Program-made: the position numbers and the translations under genes
Source of the DNA: Acidobacteriota bacterium
Lineage (GTDB): Bacteria > Acidobacteriota > Terriglobia > Bryobacterales > JACQDG01
DNA: 7,133 nt
Assembly (NCBI GenBank): GCA_016201185.1
Contig: JACQDG010000495.1
Coordinates: forward strand, 1-7,133
Reading direction: 5' to 3'
The notes under the pieces: model-generated
Database searches by the model: none
What the model was told of the DNA's origin: nothing
What the model saw: the letters and a program-made list of their open reading frames with translations, nothing else
In this document: positions 1 through 4,663 of the stretch, one piece after another
Layout of the letters: each line of letters begins with the position of its first letter
How positions within the stretch are numbered: the stretch's first letter is position 1

Positions 1-467
1 CGGCTGGGATCGCTCAGGTCGCGGGGCAGCATGACACGCGAGCTGACGATGGGAATGAAGCCGTCAGTCTGGGGTAGGCGGGTGGTGGGGCCGCTCAACC
101 CCAGCACGCCCGGCGGCAGCTCCTCAAATACGATCTCGCCTCCCGGCGTCTGCGGCTGCCAGTTAGCGACGTCGGCCACTCCGCCGTAAGCCACGCGCAA
201 ATCCGAGGTGGGGACGCTGTTCCAGGCCGCCAGCGCCTGCCGCACCTGGCCCGCCAGCGCCTCGTAGCTGTCGGTAGGGGCCAGAGCCGGGCCGTCCTGG
301 GAGACGTGGAAGTAAACGGTCTTGTTGACCAGGGCGTTCAAGTCGAACTTTTCATAGATGGGGGTAAAGGGGCCCTGGCGTGAGGGGTAGTGCACAAAGT
401 GGTAGTAGCCGGCGGCGCTGGACGCCACGAGCGCCATCAAGACCGTGAATAGAGCGAGGCGCCGCAT
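1..467 (-). CDS. Secreted matrixin-like protease, N-terminal part (partial)
   Basis: The reading frame opens at an ATG whose first base is 467 and stays open for 155 codons to the window edge, so only the N-terminal part is present. It starts with a short basic stretch and a hydrophobic segment (MRRLALFTVLMALVASSAAG), a likely signal peptide, so the product is probably exported. About 60 residues later comes a segment with ALAAWNSVPTSDLRV, which resembles the region ahead of the catalytic centre in matrixin-type zinc proteases. The zinc motif HExxHxxGxxH would lie beyond the edge and is not seen, so the protease call is an inference. The gene starts 3 bp after the stop of the upstream gene (471-1016), so the two are almost certainly co-transcribed and may work together outside the cytoplasm. 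It could instead be another exported protein with no enzymatic role. Confidence 0.6.
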   Translation of the reverse strand, partial: MRRLALFTVLMALVASSAAGYYHFVHYPSRQGPFTPIYEKFDLNALVNKTVYFHVSQDGPALAPTDSYEALAGQVRQALAAWNSVPTSDLRVAYGGVADVANWQPQTPGGEIVFEELPPGVLGLSGPTTRLPQTDGFIPIVSSRVMLPRDLSDPS

Positions 468-470
468 GGT

Positions 471-1016
471 CTAGTCCTGCCGCTGTCGCATGGCGCTGCT
501 GCGAATGATGGAAACCAGTTTCCGCAGCGGCACGCGCAATTCCTCGTCGGGGACCTGCTGTCGCGTCCTCGAGGAGAGCATGACTTCCCCGCTGGGCCGA
601 CGGACCACTTCGACTTCTCCGCTCGCCGAGCTCCGCGCCAGTTCAAAGACGCCCTGAGACAGCCCGATCACCTGAGTGCGCCCGCTAGGGCCGGTCCAAA
701 GGAACAGGACCAGCTCGACACCCGGCCTGAAGCGCGGCACGCCGGAGTAGTTCTGAGAGATGGGCCCGATCGTGCCGCCCGGCTCCATCACCTCCACCTG
801 CGCTCCCTGTGGCCCCTTGTAGTTTTCCAGCACCTGGAAGACGGTCCGGGTGTAGATAGTCGAGCCGACCTGGACGGCCGAGGTGGAAACGGCCTGGCCC
901 CGGATGATGGCCGTGGAGCGGGTGGTCATTTCTTCGAGCGTCAGCCGCTCCAGGGTGGCGCCCGAGGCGGCCAAGCTGCTGAGGCACAGAGCCAGGGTGA
1001 AGAGACTACGGGCCAT
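471..1016 (-). CDS. Small secreted protein of unknown function (gene X)
   Basis: This 181-residue protein begins with a clear signal peptide (MARSLFTLALCLSSLAASGA), so it is probably periplasmic or secreted. The mature part is rich in beta-strand-like sequence: a segment of the type STAIIRGQAVSTSAVQVG, then TRTVFQVLENYKGP, then a stretch with VELVLFLWTGPSG. Exported proteins of this general pattern occur beside matrixin-like proteins in Solibacter-type acidobacteria, but I know no assigned function. It lies 3 bp upstream of the protease-like gene and probably forms an operon with it. The sequence just before the ATG (AGGTTGGT) is a weak ribosome site. Its first 13 codons and 8 bp upstream are duplicated at 1725-1765 with one codon missing, marking this gene as one edge of the accessory region. 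Confidence 0.75.
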   Translation of the reverse strand: MARSLFTLALCLSSLAASGATLERLTLEEMTTRSTAIIRGQAVSTSAVQVGSTIYTRTVFQVLENYKGPQGAQVEVMEPGGTIGPISQNYSGVPRFRPGVELVLFLWTGPSGRTQVIGLSQGVFELARSSASGEVEVVRRPSGEVMLSSRTRQQVPDEELRVPLRKLVSIIRSSAMRQRQD

Positions 1017-1076
1017 ACCAACCTGCGCTATCGCAACCGGGAGACCAAAGGTAACTATCTGACAAAAAGCAGCTTA

Positions 1077-1082
1077 ACTATA
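1077..1082 (-). promoter_or_regulatory. Possible -10 box for the X/protease-like operon
   Basis: Read on the minus strand this is TATAGT, one change from the TATAAT consensus, about 60 bp upstream of the X start codon. No convincing -35 hexamer lies 16-18 bp further upstream, so this is a tentative call. It lies 28 bp from the left copy of the 28-bp repeat. Confidence 0.25.
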
Positions 1083-1109
1083 CCACAACAGGAAGAATTG
1101 TGCCGCCCC

Positions 1110-1137
1110 GACACAGGGCCGGGGCAAGGAGGGACAA
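1110..1137 (+). repeat. 28-bp repeat, left copy of an inverted pair
   Basis: This sequence occurs again in reverse complement at 1780-1807 with 27 of 28 bases identical; the only difference is G at 1117 against a T-equivalent opposite 1800. It starts GACACAGGGCCGGGG and ends AGGGACAA. The pair encloses TA1 and the gene scraps beside it. No target-site duplication and no transposase are visible. It may be one member of a dispersed intergenic repeat family rather than an element terminus. Confidence 0.8.
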
Positions 1138-1187
1138 GGTATGGGGCATCGAAGTGTGAGGAGCTTGGGCTGGAAACCCGGGTATGC

Positions 1188-1193
1188 TAACAT
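1188..1193 (+). promoter_or_regulatory. Possible -10 box for TA1
   Basis: TAACAT lies 9 bp before the TA1 antitoxin ATG, and TATGCT (1183-1188) overlaps it just upstream. Either would place the transcript start at or within a few bases of the ATG, which fits the lack of a Shine-Dalgarno sequence and suggests a leaderless or near-leaderless message. No clear -35 box is seen, so this is tentative. Confidence 0.25.
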
Positions 1194-1202
1194 CGCTGCT
1201 GG

Positions 1203-1484
1203 ATGAGAACCCGCCAAGCCATTACAGTTTCCCTACCGAGGGAGATGGTCATGCAAGTAGAGAAGGCTCGAAAGGCGGTGGGGCGGACCCGCTCTGACGT
1301 TGTCCGCCAAGCCCTTGACAGCTTTTTCTCCCAAAGTTTTCCGGTGGTCCCCGCTTCAGCGGCTGAACTCCGGGCGATCCGGCGTGGTCGTCGAGAATTC
1401 CGGCGCGGCCAGTACGTGAGCTTGCAGGAACTGCTCGATGACCTGGGATCTACACGTAGTCCAGTCGGCGGAAAAAGAACTTAG
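1203..1484 (+). CDS. TA1 antitoxin, ribbon-helix-helix (CopG/ParD-like)
   Basis: This 93-residue protein has the N-terminal pattern of ribbon-helix-helix DNA-binding proteins: a strand ITVSLP near residue 7, a helix (REMVMQVEKARKAVG), then TRSDVVRQALDSFF, the second helix. Such proteins bind their own promoter as dimers and neutralise a partner toxin through the C-terminal part, here the basic and leucine-rich tail (RRGRREFRRGQYVSLQELL). The next gene is a RelE/ParE-type toxin, which confirms the role. The ATG at 1203 is chosen because the strand motif starts only a few residues in; no Shine-Dalgarno sequence precedes it. The 3' end overlaps the toxin gene by 47 bp, so translation of the two is probably coupled. 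Assignment to the fold is firm; the exact subfamily is not. Confidence 0.85.
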   Translation: MRTRQAITVSLPREMVMQVEKARKAVGRTRSDVVRQALDSFFSQSFPVVPASAAELRAIRRGRREFRRGQYVSLQELLDDLGSTRSPVGGKRT

Positions 1485-1695
1485 GCGGATGCCCAAACGG
1501 GACCGCGAGCGAATCCTTGCCGCCCTCCAGGCTATGCGCGAGAATCCTTTTGGGGGCGATATTGCCCACCTGGAGGGGCAATCTGCCGCCTGGCGCCGCC
1601 GCGTCGGCAACTGGCGGATCTTTTTTGACATCGACCTCGGCGAACATGCGGTTGTGATATTAGCGGTTCGGCGACGGACGTCCACCACTTACTGA
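1438..1695 (+). CDS. TA1 toxin, RelE/ParE superfamily
   Basis: This 85-residue protein has the usual length and layout of RelE/ParE toxins: an N-terminal strand (MTWDLHVVQSAEKEL), two helices with a basic turn (RRMPKRDRERILAAL), ENPF near residue 35, and the core WRRRVGNWRIFFDID at residues 52-66, closing with VILAVRRRTSTTY. RelE members cleave mRNA on the ribosome and ParE members poison DNA gyrase; sequence alone does not decide here, although the arginine-rich core and terminal tyrosine lean towards RelE. The ATG at 1438 is preceded by AGGA at 1426-1429, with 8 bp spacing. The gene is translationally coupled to the overlapping antitoxin. Its stop is only 5 bp from the copied S9 tail on the other strand. 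Confidence 0.88.
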   Translation: MTWDLHVVQSAEKELRRMPKRDRERILAALQAMRENPFGGDIAHLEGQSAAWRRRVGNWRIFFDIDLGEHAVVILAVRRRTSTTY

Positions 1696-1700
1696 GCGAA

Positions 1701-1724
1701 TCATCGCAGCCACTGGTCCAGCCA
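1701..1724 (-). pseudogene. S9 peptidase C-terminal scrap (tail A), 7 codons plus stop
   Basis: Read on the minus strand this encodes WLDQWLR followed by a stop, the exact last seven residues of the S9 peptidase at 4561-6579. The DNA differs at three places: leucine CTG instead of CTC, arginine CGA instead of CGG, and stop TGA instead of TAG. All leave the protein unchanged. It sits 5 bp beyond the TA1 toxin stop, just as the other copies sit 28 bp beyond their cassettes. It is short, and is believable mainly because of that repeated position and the fused X scrap beside it. Confidence 0.75.
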
Positions 1725-1757
1725 GAGGCACAGAGCCAGGGTGAGACTACGGGCCAT
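1701..1757 (-). pseudogene. Chimeric mini-ORF joining the X start to the S9 end
   Basis: On the minus strand the ATG at 1757 opens an 18-residue frame, MARSLTLALCLWLDQWLR, ending in TGA. The first 11 residues are the start of gene X minus one phenylalanine; the last 7 are the S9 C-terminus. The AGGTTGGT before its ATG is the same as that before gene X. It is most simply a recombination scar, since both halves are fragments of real genes in the same window. Whether it is translated into a small hydrophobic peptide cannot be told from the sequence. Confidence 0.7.
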
Positions 1758-1765
1758 ACCAACCT
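1725..1765 (-). repeat. Duplicated start of gene X (direct repeat of 981-1024)
   Basis: The 41 bp match the start of gene X and its 8-bp leader, with one 3-bp gap as the only difference. The gap removes exactly one TTC codon (residue 6), keeping the frame. Homology stops abruptly at AACCT upstream of the ATG and at the join to the S9 tail. The copy is in the same orientation as the living gene. Confidence 0.85.
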
Positions 1766-1779
1766 CCACTCAGACTGCG

Positions 1780-1807
1780 TTGTCCCTCCTTGCCCCGGCA
1801 CTGTGTC
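1780..1807 (-). repeat. 28-bp repeat, right copy of an inverted pair
   Basis: This is the reverse complement of 1110-1137 with one mismatch in 28. It lies between the X-start scrap and the TA2 promoter, ending 10 bp before the proposed -35 box. In the stacked-allele view each copy sits between an X start and a TA module, but the two have opposite orientation relative to X. Confidence 0.8.
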
Positions 1808-1817
1808 CACAGAGTCC

Positions 1818-1847
1818 TTGCACAACAACCCGCTGCGATTGTACAAT
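1818..1847 (+). promoter_or_regulatory. TA2 promoter
   Basis: TTGCAC (1818-1823) and TACAAT (1842-1847) are spaced by 18 bp; the -10 is one change from consensus and the -35 is weak. Transcription would start near 1854, leaving about 40 bp of leader before the antitoxin ATG at 1894. That ATG has a good ribosome site, AGGGAG at 1881-1886 with 7 bp spacing. The -10 box lies inside the first palindromic operator, as expected for an autoregulated toxin-antitoxin operon. Confidence 0.5.
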
Positions 1848-1870
1848 TTGATTGTAGGATCTGTACAGAT
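1838..1870 (+). promoter_or_regulatory. Twin palindromic operators of TA2
   Basis: ATTGTACAAT (1838-1847) and ATCTGTACAGAT (1859-1870) are both perfect palindromes sharing the core TGTACA, with centres 22 bp apart, about two turns of the helix. A third partial match, ACGTACAA, follows at 1874-1881. Antitoxins of the Phd/YefM family bind paired palindromes of this kind, often cooperatively with the toxin, so this is the likely autoregulatory site. The palindromes are directly seen; the binding is inferred. Confidence 0.6.
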
Positions 1871-1893
1871 AAAACGTACAAGGGAGCTTACAA

Positions 1894-2220
1894 ATGTCCA
1901 CAGCCGGTCTAATGCAACCTCAAATCATCACCGTGAGGCGGACAGAGTTGCGCCAGCACCAACCAGCCCTGCTGCGGAAGGCCAAAGGACGCACGGTCCT
2001 AGTAGTGAAGGGGCCGGCTGATGCCGAGGAAGACAAATACATCCTGGATAAACAGTACTTTGATCAACTGCTTGAGAAGTTCGCGTCGCTTGTCGAGACT
2101 CTTCAAATTATGGCCGACCGGAAGCTCTTTGGCCAAATCCTGACTGTGGCGGACACGTTGGAGGAGGACCTGCGGCTTGGCAAACTGCACTCTTTCGAGG
2201 AGGCGTTCGATGAGGGGTGA
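1894..2220 (+). CDS. TA2 antitoxin, Phd/YefM-like
   Basis: This 108-residue protein starts at an ATG with a good ribosome site. The N-terminal half (ITVRRTELRQHQPALLRKAKG, then TVLVVKG) follows the Phd/YefM pattern: a strand, a helix beginning at a TELR-type motif, a short hairpin, then a helix YILDKQYFDQLLEKFASL. This fold dimerises and binds operator DNA. The remaining C-terminal part (TLEEDLRLGKLHSFEEAFDEG) is acidic and helical, the usual toxin-wrapping segment. The next gene is a RelE-type toxin, which supports the call. Twin palindromes just upstream are probably its operators. The coding sequence is less GC-rich than the core genes: 27 of 60 bases in 2041-2100 are G or C, against 38 of 60 in 5041-5100 of the S9 gene. 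It might be a more distant antitoxin class, but the pairing is clear. Confidence 0.75.
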   Translation: MSTAGLMQPQIITVRRTELRQHQPALLRKAKGRTVLVVKGPADAEEDKYILDKQYFDQLLEKFASLVETLQIMADRKLFGQILTVADTLEEDLRLGKLHSFEEAFDEG

Positions 2221-2571
2221 TTGTACACCATCAAGTTTCACCCGCTCGGATTGGCAGATGTTAAGTCTCTTCCGAAAAACACCAAGAACGCTCTGCGGAA
2301 GCAGTTGCTGGAGAGGCTGGGAACCGATCCGGAGGGCTGCTCCACTGAGCTGCAGGGTGAGTTAAAGCATTTCCGCAGCTTCCATTGGCGCAAGTACCGG
2401 GTGGTGTTCCGCGTTTTCCACGATCTGCGGGCGGTAGCGATTGTCGGGGTAGGAAAACACTCCAGCGATCAAGCTAAGGACGTGTATCACAGGCTAGAGC
2501 TGCTCGTGAGCGGCGCAAAGATGGCGGAGAAGGTTCTGGTTTCGCTTCGCGGATTTACTGAAGCCGGCTAG
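2221..2571 (+). CDS. TA2 toxin, RelE/ParE superfamily
   Basis: This is a 116-residue RelE-type protein. It has the N-terminal strand YTIKFHPLGLADVKSLP, a helix KNALRKQLLERL, the core HFRSFHWRKYRVVFRVF at about residues 50-66, AVAIVGVGKH, and DVYHRLELL, which matches the closing helix of RelE proteins. About 25 extra residues follow, longer than the usual length of roughly 90. The start is a TTG directly after the antitoxin TGA (2218-2220) in the same frame; no other start fits, because the in-frame stop is adjacent and the conserved strand begins at the second codon. A purine-rich GAGGGG at 2212-2217 may serve as ribosome site at short spacing, so translation probably depends on reinitiation after the antitoxin. 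The stop lies 28 bp from the S9 tail copy B. Confidence 0.85.
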   Translation: MYTIKFHPLGLADVKSLPKNTKNALRKQLLERLGTDPEGCSTELQGELKHFRSFHWRKYRVVFRVFHDLRAVAIVGVGKHSSDQAKDVYHRLELLVSGAKMAEKVLVSLRGFTEAG

Positions 2572-2599
2572 GACGGGGGAGTCCTTCCACCGGAAGTTG

Positions 2600-2702
2600 C
2601 TACCGTAGCCACTGGTCGAGCCAGCCGAGGACGGTCTGGTACCACAGCAGGCTGTTCTGGGGCTTCAGGACCCAGTGGCCCTCGTCGGGAAACAGCAGCA
2701 GC
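2600..2702 (-). repeat. S9 peptidase C-terminal copy (tail B), direct repeat of 4561-4663
   Basis: These 103 bp match 4561-4663 with three differences, at 2606, 2663 and 2678 (opposite 4567, 4624 and 4639). On the minus strand it encodes the last 33 residues of the S9 peptidase, starting LLLFPDEGHW and ending LDQWLR, plus the TAG stop. All three differences are in third codon positions and change no residue. The copy includes the catalytic-histidine segment but has no start, so it is a gene fragment. Homology ends abruptly at 2702, where the ATPase cassette begins. The same-frame antisense extension to 3238 is not a real gene. Confidence 0.92.
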
Positions 2703-2736
2703 CAGAGCCGGAACGTCAGAACCTCTTGCGAGAACG

Positions 2737-2742
2737 TATAAT
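2737..2742 (+). promoter_or_regulatory. Candidate -10 box of the ATPase/TOPRIM operon
   Basis: A perfect TATAAT lies about 50 bp before the chosen GTG start at 2792. Transcription would begin near 2749, downstream of the in-frame ATG at 2744, and this is one reason to prefer the GTG. No good -35 hexamer is visible at 16-18 bp spacing. The box lies outside the repeat, in cassette-specific DNA, so the cassette seems to carry its own promoter. Confidence 0.4.
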
Positions 2743-2791
2743 CATGGACGAGGATCCTTGCGCAGCAAGGGCGGGATCTCGTGGAGGCGTC

Positions 2792-3961
2792 GTGATAAAG
2801 TGCGTGCGACTGCGGAACTTTAAGTCCTTTCAGGATGTTCGCGTCAACCTGGGCCTCCGGAACGTCCTTGTCGGCCCCAATATGGCCGGCAAGAGCAATT
2901 TTATCGAGGTGTTCCGTTTTCTTAACCGCGTGTCGTTCCCCCAGCCAGGCATCTGGGGCCTCCCGAGCGCCTTTACAGGAGGTTTTGCCGAATTTACGTG
3001 GAAGGGAGGAGACTCGAATCTGATAGCGATCTCCCTCGAAGGTGCGGTAACCGAGGCAGGCGATCTGGAGAACGCGGAATGGACCTATGAGATTTCCATC
3101 GTTGGCGACGAACGGGGCTCCATCAGGGTGCAAGAAGAGCGGCTCTCGTTCTCCTTTTCGGGTCGCTCCGATGAACTGATCGTCACAAGGGAAGGTAACC
3201 GATCCCTCGTGAACAGAGGCGGTCAAGAAATCTACCACAATGTCGATTCCACTCGGGCAGCCTTAGAATTTGACGTACCCAACTGGGACGGCTCCTTCCT
3301 CCGCCGGTCTATTGCCGGCTGGCGTTTCTACAAGCTAATCCCACCCCTCATGAAACAAGTGAATCCCGCCAGCGCTCCGCCCTTTTTGACCGAACTAGGC
3401 GATAACCTGTCCTCTTGGCTCATGCACTTACAAACCAGACACAGTGACGCATTTGCCAAGATCCAACAGGTTTGTCGGGATGTGCTTCCGGGGCTGGAAG
3501 ACGTCTTTACCTGGCCAAGCCAGCAGGCGACCGTTGTAGTCGCTTCCAGGGAAAGGCACCTCAAACGACCCATTTCCATGTGGCAGATGTCCGATGGCGA
3601 GCTTGCGTTCTTGGCCTTGCTGTCTTTAGTGTATAGCCCGCGGGAACTGGGAGCCTCCCTCTATTGCGTCGAGGAACCCGAGAATCATCTTCACCCCAGG
3701 CTCACCGAGACCCTGATGGAACTCCTGAGACAGGTACAGGATGAGCTTGGGCCTGAGAACTCGGCGCAAGTCATCGCAACCACGCACTCACCTCTGCTCG
3801 TGGACAAGGTATCCTTGGACGAGTTGATCGTTTTCGAAAAGTGCCAAGGCGCTACGGCCGTGGCCTACCCAAGAGACAAGGCCCACCTCAAAGAACTTCT
3901 GCAGCGCAAGGAATTGGGGCTCGGCGATCTCTTCTATTCCGGAGCTCTCGAACGTGGATGA
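2792..3961 (+). CDS. OLD-like AAA/ABC-type ATPase of a two-gene defence module
   Basis: With a GTG start at 2792 the protein has 389 residues. It begins IKCVRLRNFKSFQDVRV, the usual opening of the OLD/RecF-like ATPase family. The Walker A motif GPNMAGKS is at residues 28-35, an ABC-type signature MSDGELAFLALL near 266-277, Walker B LYCVEEPE at 290-297 followed by NHLHP, and the switch histidine in ATTHSPLL at 332. All catalytic motifs appear intact. OLD nucleases carry a TOPRIM domain after the ATPase; here the protein ends without one and a separate TOPRIM-like gene follows, overlapping by 8 bp. GGAGG at 2783-2787 precedes the GTG at short spacing; in-frame ATG starts at 2744 and 2675 are possible but lack ribosome sites, and the latter lies inside tail B. 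Similar ATPase/TOPRIM pairs such as AbiL act against phage; that role here is inferred. Confidence 0.85.
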   Translation: MIKCVRLRNFKSFQDVRVNLGLRNVLVGPNMAGKSNFIEVFRFLNRVSFPQPGIWGLPSAFTGGFAEFTWKGGDSNLIAISLEGAVTEAGDLENAEWTYEISIVGDERGSIRVQEERLSFSFSGRSDELIVTREGNRSLVNRGGQEIYHNVDSTRAALEFDVPNWDGSFLRRSIAGWRFYKLIPPLMKQVNPASAPPFLTELGDNLSSWLMHLQTRHSDAFAKIQQVCRDVLPGLEDVFTWPSQQATVVVASRERHLKRPISMWQMSDGELAFLALLSLVYSPRELGASLYCVEEPENHLHPRLTETLMELLRQVQDELGPENSAQVIATTHSPLLVDKVSLDELIVFEKCQGATAVAYPRDKAHLKELLQRKELGLGDLFYSGALERG

Positions 3962-4532
3962 GCCCAGCTACGGACTCATCGTCGAGGGCTTTTACGACAA
4001 AGCCGTCCTCACGCAGCTTGTCCAGAAAATTGAGTCGGCGGACGCTAAAATCGTGGTCCGCGTTTGTCGTGATGCAGGCCGGCTCATGGGCGGGCTTTCC
4101 GGTTACCTGCGAGAGCTTGCGGGCCGAGAGGAGCCCATAGACAAAGCGCTTGTAGTGCGAGATGCTGACGGCCTTGACCCAACCGCTTTGGAGGAGGAGA
4201 TGGCTCAAAGGGTCCAAGGCATGAAGCCCCCTTTTCCCCGGGGTGTTCACTTCTGCGCCGTCCAACAGGCGATGGAGGCATGGTTACTCGCCGATGTCGA
4301 TGCTATTGACTCCGTTGCCCGGGAGCGAAGCGGCCGAAGCGCAGAACTCTTACAGGGGGAACCAGAGGAGATAGCGAAGCCCAAGAGCGTACTAAGACAC
4401 GTTCTCTGGCACGCAAAACTCCCTTATGACGCCGAAGTCTGCCGTGAGATCGCGAGCCGGGTCGACCTCAAAACGCTGAGGGACCGCTGCCCGTCCTTTC
4501 GCTCTTTCGAGAAGAAGGTGCTTGATTGCTAA
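3954..4532 (+). CDS. TOPRIM-like protein (DUF4276/RloB-like), partner of the ATPase
   Basis: This 192-residue protein starts at a GTG inside the end of the ATPase gene (8-bp overlap), with GGAG at 3941-3944 spaced 9 bp. The motif GLIVEGFYDKAVL at residues 7-19 fits the TOPRIM acidic strand (E11), and ALVVRDADG at 65-73 supplies the DxD pair (D70 and D72). AVQQAMEAWLLAD at 102-114 matches the conserved EAWLLAD segment of small TOPRIM-like families found beside AAA ATPases. TOPRIM domains of OLD proteins bind metal and cut DNA, so it is probably the nuclease or effector half of a split OLD-like system. Whether it cuts DNA or RNA, and what triggers it, is not shown. The overlap with the ATPase implies co-translation. 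It ends 28 bp from the S9 stop, on the opposite strand. Confidence 0.75.
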   Translation: MDEPSYGLIVEGFYDKAVLTQLVQKIESADAKIVVRVCRDAGRLMGGLSGYLRELAGREEPIDKALVVRDADGLDPTALEEEMAQRVQGMKPPFPRGVHFCAVQQAMEAWLLADVDAIDSVARERSGRSAELLQGEPEEIAKPKSVLRHVLWHAKLPYDAEVCREIASRVDLKTLRDRCPSFRSFEKKVLDC

Positions 4533-4560
4533 ACACCTTCCCACTCACAGAGGAAAATCC

Positions 4561-4663
4561 CTACCGCAGCCACTGGTCGAGCCAGCCGAGGACGGTCTGG
4601 TACCACAGCAGGCTGTTCTGGGGTTTCAGGACCCAGTGACCCTCGTCGGGAAACAGCAGCAGC
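4561..4663 (-). repeat. Intact S9 C-terminal end (tail C), partner of tail B
   Basis: This is the C-terminal coding end of the complete S9 peptidase gene and the reference copy for tails A and B. The 103-bp direct repeat with 2600-2702 bounds the ATPase/TOPRIM cassette. The two repeats start 1961 bp apart, so recombination between them would delete the cassette and leave one complete S9 end. It carries the catalytic histidine and the stop codon. Confidence 0.92.

Noticed and set aside
2584..2596. A small hairpin (CTTCC-ACC-GGAAG) after the TA2 toxin as a terminator
   Set aside because: The stem is only 5 bp and no T-run follows, so it is too weak to call.
2703..2791. A trace of the X start at the left edge of the ATPase cassette (shared CAGAGCC beside the tail B joint)
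   Set aside because: Only about 7 bp match, which is expected by chance; the third cassette therefore has no confirmed X-side boundary.
2744..2791. Upstream ATG at 2744 as the ATPase start
   Set aside because: It adds 16 residues not typical of the family, lacks a ribosome site and lies two bases after a TATAAT box, so its message would probably start downstream of it. The GTG at 2792 follows GGAGG and begins the conserved strand.
2600..3238. A 212-codon minus-strand open frame ending in the S9 C-terminal sequence
   Set aside because: Only its last 33 residues are S9-like. The rest is antisense to the ATPase gene, which has all expected motifs, so the frame is a shadow extended by the repeated tail.
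4533..4560. Homology between the short gaps after TA2 (2572-2599) and after the TOPRIM gene, sharing CCTTCC and CAC
   Set aside because: The match is too short and needs gaps; it may be a remnant of the S9 downstream region but cannot be supported by eye.
2600..4663. The 103-bp repeats as attL/attR of an integrase-driven element at a gene 3' end
   Set aside because: Integration at gene ends is known, but no integrase is present, the third copy is much shorter, and an X-gene scrap is also duplicated. Homologous exchange of alleles explains more of the evidence, though the integrase view is not excluded.
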